Positions 54,593 to 61,057 of a stretch of 64,000 nucleotides of DNA are shown here, in pieces (within the stretch, counting starts at the first letter, position 1; each line of letters starts with the position of its first letter). Made by a program: the position numbers and the translations under genes. The notes under the pieces are model-generated. The model saw only the letters and a program-made list of their open reading frames with translations. It was not told the origin of the DNA and made no database searches. This DNA is from Fibrobacter sp. UWB10 (GTDB lineage Bacteria; Fibrobacterota; Fibrobacteria; Fibrobacterales; Fibrobacteraceae): positions 124,001 to 188,000 of the forward strand of contig NZ_FXUE01000005.1 of NCBI RefSeq assembly GCF_900182935.1. Direction: 5' to 3'.

Positions 54593-55326
54593 TGAATTAC
54601 GGAATATGGGCAGACATTTTAGTAAGCCACGAGTACTTTTGTGGAAAGTACAGCGATTTCACTTTTGTTCCGGAGCTGGATTCTGAAACGACGATTCGCC
54701 GCGAAGGGTTCCTGATTCAAGAAGCAATCGGAGGCATTCGCCTGATTGCCCCTGAAGAAGCATTCGCAAGCAAAATTGAACTCGTTTTTTGGGTATATCC
54801 GACGGATCGCAACGTTTGGAGTGCGACCGACTTCGAAAACATTCCCGAAGACAGCATCGCCTTCGCCAAAATAAGCCAAGGTTCTTTGCAATGGGAATCT
54901 TGCACCAAGGATAAGATTCCCGAAAACATGCAAGTTCCAAAGCCCCTGTTCGGTATCGCTATAAGCAACCAGAACAACGTTGACAACAGCAGGGTCACCA
55001 TACCGCTCAAGACAAAGCACCTAAAATGGCGTTACAACATTTCCGGGCTATCCGTAAACAGGCCCGTGGAAATTGTAGGCTACAAGCCCAATACAGACGC
55101 CCCTTCTTTTGACATTGTCGAAGAGCACGCCGACACAATTGTCTTTATGTCGCAACAAGACATTCCCCTGCGTTACGGAGCCCCACCGCTTTTCCAATTG
55201 CGCGAAAAGAATTCTTCAAAGGCAATTATAAAATGCCTGCCGAACATGGACGCAAGATCCATCGCAACCGTTTGCCTCGATAAAAATAGGCGCGAAATTG
55301 TAGCAGAATCATTTATTAACACATAA
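54592..55326 (+). CDS. unrecognised protein of the injection cluster
   Basis: I do not recognise this 244-residue protein. It has no signal peptide or membrane segment and looks like an all-beta protein, with conserved-looking stretches FTFVPELDSETTIRREGFL and IRLIAPEE and a C-terminal beta-rich half with VNRPVEIVGYKPN and DIPLRYGAPPLFQLREKN. It is coupled to the cap gene by a one-base overlap and stands 22 bases before the sheath gene, so it is almost surely part of the particle or its assembly. A cap, adaptor or sheath-terminator role is a guess. Confidence 0.7.
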   Translation: MNYGIWADILVSHEYFCGKYSDFTFVPELDSETTIRREGFLIQEAIGGIRLIAPEEAFASKIELVFWVYPTDRNVWSATDFENIPEDSIAFAKISQGSLQWESCTKDKIPENMQVPKPLFGIAISNQNNVDNSRVTIPLKTKHLKWRYNISGLSVNRPVEIVGYKPNTDAPSFDIVEEHADTIVFMSQQDIPLRYGAPPLFQLREKNSSKAIIKCLPNMDARSIATVCLDKNRREIVAESFINT

Positions 55327-55348
55327 CCCCATAGGAGATAAAAACAAA

Positions 55349-56788
55349 ATGTCTGCATCCTATAAAACCCCCGGCGTCTATCTTGTCGAAAAAGACGCCT
55401 TCCCCAGTTCCGTAGTGGAAGTTGCCACGGCAATTCCCATGTTTATCGGCTACACCGAAAAGGCCGAATACAAGGGTCAGTCCGTATTCAACAAGCCATT
55501 CCGAATTTCATCTTTCGCAGAATACAGAGCTGTATTTGGCGAAAGCGCCCTTATGCGCTTTACGCTCGAAGACGGCAAGGTAACGCCGCCCAAGGTACGT
55601 TTCCGCCTGTTTGATGCAATCCGCATGTTCTACCAGAATGGCGGCGCCTCTTGCTACATTATGTCGGTAGGCCCCTATGGTGAAGAAATTTCGGAAAAGG
55701 CCTTGACCGAGGCAATTGTCCCGTTCGAAAAGGAACAGGAACCCACCTTGGTCGTGATTCCTGAAGCGGTTTCGCTCGAATCGGCAGACGCATGCGCCAA
55801 CGTTCAGAACGCCATGCTCGCCCACTGCGCCAAAATGAAGAACCGTTTTGCCATTCTCGACGTTTATGACGGCTACAAGGAACCGCGCGAATGCATTTCG
55901 GACTTCCGCGAAAAGGTCACGAACTTCTTGAATTACGGTGCCGTTTACTATCCGTGGCTCAACACGAGCGTGGTTCAGTCGAACGAAGTGACTTTTGCCA
56001 ACGTTGAAAACGTAGACGCTTTGGCCAAGATGCTTACGGACGCCGTGCCCGCAGAACCCGCCACGAAGGCAGAACAGATTAAGGCCGAAATCGACAAGAT
56101 GGCTGCCGCCGACGTCAAGGACGAAGCTGCCGTGCAGACCATTCACCGCACGCTCTCGGTCATTTGTCCGAATTACGCCACCATTATGGACCTGGTTCGC
56201 GAACAGCTGAACCTGATGCCGCCTACTGGCGCAATCGCTGGTATTTACACGATGGTCGACAACTCCATCGGCGTTTGGAAGGCTCCGGCAAACGTTGGCG
56301 TGAATGGCGTGATTTCTCCGGCAATCAACCTCACCAACGAAGAACAGGAAGACTTGAACGTTCCTATTAACGGTAAGGCCGTTAACGCTATCCGCACCTT
56401 CGTGGGCGACGGCAACAAGGTTTGGGGCGCACGCACGCTCGACGGCAACAGCCTCGATTGGCGCTATGTAAACGTTCGCCGCACCATGATTATGCTCGAA
56501 GAATCCATCAAGCTCGCATCCAAGGCATTCGTGTTCGAACCGAACACCGCAAACACTTGGGTCACCATGAAGGGCATGATTAACAACTTCTTGACAAGCA
56601 TCTGGAAGCGTGGCGGCCTTGCAGGCTCTAGCCCGGCAGACGCATTCGAAGTGTACGTTGGCCTCGGCGAAACCATGACGCCCGAAGATATTCTCGAAGG
56701 TATCTTGCGCATTACGGTCAAGGTCGCTTTGATCCGCCCGGCTGAATTCATCGAAATCACATTCCAGCAACAGCAGCAAAAGTCCTAA
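55349..56788 (+). CDS. contractile tail sheath protein
   Basis: The 479-residue protein matches the phage/Afp/PVC tail sheath family: N-terminal KTPGVYLVEKDAFPSSVVEVATAIPMFIGYTEKA (1-40 region), a central insertion, and the conserved C-terminal domain with WGARTLDG, WRYVNVRRTMIMLEESI and a final long helix with WVTMKGMINNFLTSIW and IRPAEFIEITFQQQ. It forms the outer tube that contracts to drive the needle. Afp and PVC have three sheath genes; only one is present here. Ribosome site TAGGAGA precedes the ATG. Codon use is that of a highly expressed gene. Confidence 0.93.
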   Translation: MSASYKTPGVYLVEKDAFPSSVVEVATAIPMFIGYTEKAEYKGQSVFNKPFRISSFAEYRAVFGESALMRFTLEDGKVTPPKVRFRLFDAIRMFYQNGGASCYIMSVGPYGEEISEKALTEAIVPFEKEQEPTLVVIPEAVSLESADACANVQNAMLAHCAKMKNRFAILDVYDGYKEPRECISDFREKVTNFLNYGAVYYPWLNTSVVQSNEVTFANVENVDALAKMLTDAVPAEPATKAEQIKAEIDKMAAADVKDEAAVQTIHRTLSVICPNYATIMDLVREQLNLMPPTGAIAGIYTMVDNSIGVWKAPANVGVNGVISPAINLTNEEQEDLNVPINGKAVNAIRTFVGDGNKVWGARTLDGNSLDWRYVNVRRTMIMLEESIKLASKAFVFEPNTANTWVTMKGMINNFLTSIWKRGGLAGSSPADAFEVYVGLGETMTPEDILEGILRITVKVALIRPAEFIEITFQQQQQKS

Positions 56789-56803
56789 TAGGAGGTAAAC
56801 AAA

Positions 56804-57262
56804 ATGGCAGAAGATGGATCTACTCAATCCGCAAGCATATGGCCCATGCCCAAATTCCACTTCCAGGTAAAGTGGGGCGACCAGGAAATGTCTTTCCAGG
56901 AAGTCACGGGTCTCGATGCTCAGTCCGAAGAAATCAAGTACCGTACCGGCGATAGCCCGATTTATTCCGTTATCAAGATGCCCGGCCTGATCAAGTACAG
57001 CAATGTTACTATGAAGAAGGGCATTTTCAAGGGCGACAATAAGTTCTGGGATTGGTTCAGCCAGATTAAGATGAATACGATCAAGAGGATCGATATTACA
57101 ATTAGCCTGCTGGACGAAGAAAATAACCCGGCTATGACTTGGACACTCAAGAACGCTTGGCCCACCAAGATTTCTGGTTATGAACTCAAGGCCGAAGGCA
57201 ATGAAGTTGCTGTCGAAAGCATCGAAATTGTCCACGAAGGCATGACGATTACTAACGGCTAA
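56804..57262 (+). CDS. inner tube protein 1 (T4 gp19-like / Afp1)
   Basis: The 152-residue protein is a tail tube (gp19/Hcp-fold) monomer: FHFQVKWGDQEMSFQEVTGLDAQSEEIKYR (17-47 region), KMPGLIKYSNVTMKKGIFKGD and the C-terminal EVAVESIEIVHEGM. It stacks as hexamers to form the rigid needle through which cargo passes. A strong GGAGG ribosome site precedes it. Followed after 8 bases by a second tube gene. Confidence 0.92.
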   Translation: MAEDGSTQSASIWPMPKFHFQVKWGDQEMSFQEVTGLDAQSEEIKYRTGDSPIYSVIKMPGLIKYSNVTMKKGIFKGDNKFWDWFSQIKMNTIKRIDITISLLDEENNPAMTWTLKNAWPTKISGYELKAEGNEVAVESIEIVHEGMTITNG

Positions 57263-57270
57263 GAAACCCC

Positions 57271-57723
57271 ATGGCAGATAAAGTCGAATGGCCGCTTCCT
57301 GTTGTGTTCCACTTTTCCGTAAAGCTGGGCAATTCAAAAGTTGCATTCAGCGAGGTATCCGGATTGGAAACCTCTATCGAGACAAAGGAAGTCCACAGCG
57401 GGGGCGACAATTCGACTGTCTACCATTTACCTCAAAAAGTAAAGTTTTCCGATTTAGTCCTAAAACGTGCCGTACTTTGCGAAAGCGACCCGCTTTACAG
57501 ATGGTGCACAAGCAGCATGAATTCCATGACGAACGCATTCAGGGTTACACCCAAATCAATCGAAGTAACTCTGTTAGACGAAAAAAACACACCCTTAGCA
57601 ACATGGACATTCAATGGTGCGTACCCTGTAAAATGGTCGTTCAGCACGCTTAACGCCATGAAGGGTGAAATCATGATAGAAACCTTGACGATGAAATACT
57701 GGAACGTGAAAAGGACTCTTTAA
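57271..57723 (+). CDS. inner tube protein 2 (Afp5-like)
   Basis: The 150-residue protein is a divergent paralogue of the first tube gene: FHFSVKLGNSKVAFSEVSGLE, KVKFSDLVLKRAVLCESDPLYRW and EIMIETLTMKYWNV. In Afp/PVC such a second tube protein (Afp5/Pvc5) forms the layer next to the baseplate. Its lower codon bias than the first tube gene fits a lower copy number. The next small gene starts one base past its stop. Confidence 0.88.
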   Translation: MADKVEWPLPVVFHFSVKLGNSKVAFSEVSGLETSIETKEVHSGGDNSTVYHLPQKVKFSDLVLKRAVLCESDPLYRWCTSSMNSMTNAFRVTPKSIEVTLLDEKNTPLATWTFNGAYPVKWSFSTLNAMKGEIMIETLTMKYWNVKRTL

Positions 57724-57724
57724 A

Positions 57725-57874
57725 ATGTCATTGGAAATCAAGAACCTCAGTATCAATGTCAGAATTGAAACGGACGAAAGCCTTCAAAAAGCGCCCGCAT
57801 CTCTTAAGGAAGATGTTTTAAAGGAATGCAAACGTTTAATTGAAGATTCCATGCGTCAGAATCAGGAGCGATAG
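57725..57874 (+). CDS. DUF5908-like small injection-cluster protein
   Basis: A 49-residue frame, ATG at 57725 to TAG at 57874, begins MSLEIKNLSINVRIE and ends in a charged helix (VLKECKRLIEDSMRQNQER). Size, shape and place between the tube and LysM genes match the DUF5908 / Afp6 position in known clusters, where a ~50-residue protein of unknown role occurs. The next gene begins 3 bases after its stop. It is too short for most gene finders. Confidence 0.75.
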   Translation: MSLEIKNLSINVRIETDESLQKAPASLKEDVLKECKRLIEDSMRQNQER

Positions 57875-57876
57875 TA

Positions 57877-58545
57877 ATGGACGGCCAAAATAAGATGACA
57901 TTCGAAGCTTTTCGTGAACACGACGGGCAGCTTTCGGCAATTAGCGATCGAAAGCCATTTACCGTTATGTTAAACCCAGACAGTCTGTCATTTTCAGCCT
58001 CAATCAACTACAGTAGTTATCGGGACACGGCTTACAGTGTTTACTCATCTCAATCTGCGCCTACCATTTCTATTCCGACAATTTATTTCGATACGACAGG
58101 AGTTGTTCCCAAAGAAGAATGGCCTCAAGGCTGTTCCACCATCAAGCAGATGGTAACTAAATTAAAAAAAGTCGTTTACGATTTTGATGGGGAGTCCCAC
58201 CAGCCGCCCGTCGTAAAATTAACCTGGGGCGACTACACCTATACTGTACGAGTTACAAAATTCGACGTCAAGTACACCCTATTCAACGTAACCGGCGAAC
58301 CCGTTCGAGCTGAAGTATCTATTGGAGCTAAATATTTTTATCTCGATTGGAAAAATACAGAAAAAAAATCTCCGGACTTAACGCACCTTGTAGAAGTTAA
58401 AGCTGGCGACACGCTCCCGCTCATGTGCAACCGAGTCTACAACGATTCTTCGTACTACCTTCAAATTGCACGAATCAACGGACTCACCAATTTCAGAAAT
58501 TTAAAACCTGGAACCATGTTGGAATTTCCACCAATTAGGGATTAA
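57877..58545 (+). CDS. LysM-containing tube/baseplate adaptor (Afp7/gp53-like)
   Basis: The 222-residue protein fits the CIS tube-associated family: FTVMLNPDSLSFSASINYSSY (29-49) and VVKLTWGDYTYTVRVTKFDVKYTLFN, then a C-terminal LysM-like module (about 172-222) with HLVEVKAGDTLPLMCNRVYNDSSYYLQIARINGL. Afp7/Pvc7 joins inner tube and spike. It ends 4 bases before the spike gene. Confidence 0.88.
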   Translation: MDGQNKMTFEAFREHDGQLSAISDRKPFTVMLNPDSLSFSASINYSSYRDTAYSVYSSQSAPTISIPTIYFDTTGVVPKEEWPQGCSTIKQMVTKLKKVVYDFDGESHQPPVVKLTWGDYTYTVRVTKFDVKYTLFNVTGEPVRAEVSIGAKYFYLDWKNTEKKSPDLTHLVEVKAGDTLPLMCNRVYNDSSYYLQIARINGLTNFRNLKPGTMLEFPPIRD

Positions 58546-58548
58546 TAT

Positions 58549-60330
58549 ATGCCAGAATCACCATTGAAAAATACCGGCGGAGTTGTTGAATGCGTTTTAT
58601 TTTGCAAGGGCAAAGCATTGCCATCGACCGCGCAAATTGTTACGGCCGACGTGGATTACCGAATCAACAGTATTCCTAAAGCGACCATCACCATTGCTGA
58701 CGGTGACATGCCTACCGGCAAATTCAACCTGTGCGAGGGAGACCAATTAAAGCCCGGCGAAGAAATAGAACTGAAAGCAGGCTACTCAACAGATCTTAAT
58801 TCCATTTTTAAGGGCGTAATCACACGTCTTGGAATTTCGGTATCAGAAGACGGCAAGAGTTGCACCAAAATAGAGTGTCGACACAAAGCCATCGCTCTCA
58901 CCGAATCGAGACATAACGCCAACTACCAAAATAAAAGCGACGATGACATTATCAGCGCCTTAGCTTCAAAATGCGGAGTCAATTCTTCTATTGGCGGCGG
59001 GCCCCATAAAGAACTGATGCAATACTACTGTACTGACTGGGACTTTATCATGACCCGCGCCGAAGCGAACGGTTGCTGGCTGCTTGCCGACCAAAGCGGT
59101 ACCACCATAGAACCTATCGCAGCCAAAGGAAATTCAGAACTTTCACTCACTTGGGGCACAGACATTATCGAATTCAACGCAAGTGTCAATTCAGAACACC
59201 AAGTGCAAAATGTAGAAGCCAGATCTTGGGACATTACCAAGCAAGAAATGATTTCCAATAAATCGGGCGTACAGTCTGTGCAAACGCAGGGGAACTTGAG
59301 TTCTAGCGACCTTGCAAAGGCACTTTCTATATCCGACCAGGTTCTACAAATCAATTCCCAAGTCGACAAAGGCATTTTGGGCACTTGGGCAAAAGCCGAA
59401 CAATTAAAGAACGAACTTTCGCGCATCAGCGGCAGCGTCAAATGCACCGGCAACGTGAAGGCGAATTTAGGCAAAATGGTAAAACTCGATTACTTGGGAT
59501 CGCGATTCAATGGCGACGCGCTTGTATCGGGAATTCACCATCACATGGAAGTCGGTTCATGGACAACGACCCTTTCTTTTGGAATGAAAAAAGAATGGTA
59601 TGTCGAAAAATTCAACACCATGGCACCGACGGCAGCAGGCTACAACTGCGGCATTACAGGGCTTTTAACGGGAATCGTTCTCCAAATCAGCGACGACCCC
59701 GACCAGCTCAATCGAGTCAAAGTCAAAATTCCCTTGATGCAAAACGAACAAGAGGGCGTATGGGCCCGCTTTGGAGTTCCTTACGCTTCGGAAGGATACG
59801 GGAGTCTGTTTTACCCCGAAGTCAACGACGAAGTGATTCTTGGATTCTTTAACGGAGACCCTTCTAGCCCCGTGATACTCGGGAGCCTGTACAGTTCTAA
59901 GCGGCAAGTTCCGCAGGAGCTTGAGAAAAAGAACAACACCAAGCAACTGCTAACTCGCGAAAAACTGAGCGTCACTTTTGACGAAGAAAAGAAATCGATT
60001 ACGGTTACGACTCCCGGAAATAGGAAAGTCGTACTGGATGACGACGGCAAAAAAATAACCCTAGAAGACCCCAACGGAAACAAGGTCGAAATGTCCGATA
60101 GCGGAATCAATCTCGAAACCAAAAAGGACGTTACCGTCAAAGCAACAGGAAAGTTCAAAGTCGACGCCAAGGGCGGTATTGAACTCAAATCGACCTCAGA
60201 CTTGAAAGCCGAAGGATTAAATGTAGAAATCAAGGCAAAAGTCGGGCTTAAAGCGCAAGGGACCGCAACTGCAGAATTTTCAGCATCAGGGCAGACCACC
60301 GTCAAGGGCGCCATGGTCATGATCAACTAA
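58549..60330 (+). CDS. VgrG-like spike protein (gp27-gp5 fusion, Afp8)
   Basis: The 593-residue protein has an N-terminal gp27-like hub (about 1-370), then the OB domain with the hallmark NRVKVKIPLMQ, EGVWARFGVPYA and NDEVILGFFNGDPSSPVILGSLYS, and a C-terminal beta-helix of repeating short strands (about 455-593, KVVLDDDGKKITLEDPNG, LKAEGLNVEIKAKVG). It punctures the target membrane. No extra effector domain is fused at the C-terminus. The following PAAR gene fits, as PAAR sharpens this spike's tip. Confidence 0.92.
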   Translation: MPESPLKNTGGVVECVLFCKGKALPSTAQIVTADVDYRINSIPKATITIADGDMPTGKFNLCEGDQLKPGEEIELKAGYSTDLNSIFKGVITRLGISVSEDGKSCTKIECRHKAIALTESRHNANYQNKSDDDIISALASKCGVNSSIGGGPHKELMQYYCTDWDFIMTRAEANGCWLLADQSGTTIEPIAAKGNSELSLTWGTDIIEFNASVNSEHQVQNVEARSWDITKQEMISNKSGVQSVQTQGNLSSSDLAKALSISDQVLQINSQVDKGILGTWAKAEQLKNELSRISGSVKCTGNVKANLGKMVKLDYLGSRFNGDALVSGIHHHMEVGSWTTTLSFGMKKEWYVEKFNTMAPTAAGYNCGITGLLTGIVLQISDDPDQLNRVKVKIPLMQNEQEGVWARFGVPYASEGYGSLFYPEVNDEVILGFFNGDPSSPVILGSLYSSKRQVPQELEKKNNTKQLLTREKLSVTFDEEKKSITVTTPGNRKVVLDDDGKKITLEDPNGNKVEMSDSGINLETKKDVTVKATGKFKVDAKGGIELKSTSDLKAEGLNVEIKAKVGLKAQGTATAEFSASGQTTVKGAMVMIN

Positions 60331-60342
60331 AGGAAACACAAA

Positions 60343-60642
60343 ATGCCTCCAGCAGCAAGACTTACAGATATGCACACATGCCCCATGCAAACGCCCGGAA
60401 CCCCGCCCGTGCCGCATGTCGGCGGGCCCATTGTGGGTCCCGGCGTTCCGACCGTGTTGATCGGGGGCATGCCCGCAGCTGTCATGGGTGACAGCTGCGT
60501 ATGCGTGGGGCCGCCTGACACGATTATCAAAGGATCTGCCACAGTCATGATTGGCAAAAAGCCGGCCGCACGCATGGGCGATTCTACCGCGCACGGCGGC
60601 ACAATCGCCCTGGGATGCCCCACGGTGCAAATCGGAGGTTAA
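60343..60642 (+). CDS. PAAR-type spike tip protein (Afp10-like)
   Basis: The 99-residue protein is rich in Gly, Pro, Ala and His/Cys residues: RLTDMHTCPMQTPG, GPIVGPGVPTVLIGGMPAAVMGDSCVC and GDSTAHGGTIALGCPTVQIGG. This is the PAAR repeat fold, a small cone tipped by a metal ion held by His/Cys. It stands alone without an effector extension. Order here (PAAR before gp25) is inverted relative to Afp9-Afp10. Confidence 0.92.
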   Translation: MPPAARLTDMHTCPMQTPGTPPVPHVGGPIVGPGVPTVLIGGMPAAVMGDSCVCVGPPDTIIKGSATVMIGKKPAARMGDSTAHGGTIALGCPTVQIGG

Positions 60643-61047
60643 ATGAGCGCACTCACCTTTTTAGGCCGCGGATGGAAATTCCCGCTCAAATTCGAGAATG
60701 GCGCAGTCGCCATGTCTGAAGCCGATGAAGACATCGACGAAAGCCTGCGCATTTTGCTCGGGACCTACCCCGGTGAGCGCCTGATGCGCCCGACTTTTGG
60801 CTGTCGCCTGCGCGACTATTGCTTTGGCGACTACGGCGAAAACACCCTCGCACGAATCAAAGAAGAAATCGAGCGGGCCATATCCAATTTCGAGCCGCGA
60901 GTCGAAATTGAAAACATTGACACCAAAATGAATTTAACAGAGGACGTTCTAGAAATCAATATCATTTACAAGGTGATTGCCACCAACAGCCGCCGCAATT
61001 TAGTTTACCCGTTTTACATAAACGAAGGTACAGACGTTACAATTTAA
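60643..61047 (+). CDS. gp25-like baseplate wedge protein (Afp9)
   Basis: The 134-residue protein matches the GPW/gp25 family, which starts sheath assembly at the baseplate: FLGRGWKFPLKFENGAVAMSEADEDIDESLRILLGT (5-40 region), PGERLMRPTFGCRL with the conserved EPR-like segment, and AISNFEPRVEIENI. The ATG directly abuts the stop of the PAAR gene. Confidence 0.92.
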   Translation: MSALTFLGRGWKFPLKFENGAVAMSEADEDIDESLRILLGTYPGERLMRPTFGCRLRDYCFGDYGENTLARIKEEIERAISNFEPRVEIENIDTKMNLTEDVLEINIIYKVIATNSRRNLVYPFYINEGTDVTI

Positions 61048-61057
61048 GGGAATATTC

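Noticed and set aside
55508-57346. 612-codon open frame antisense to the sheath and tube genes
   Set aside because: Antisense to well-supported structural genes with ribosome sites; composition is that of a reverse-complement shadow.
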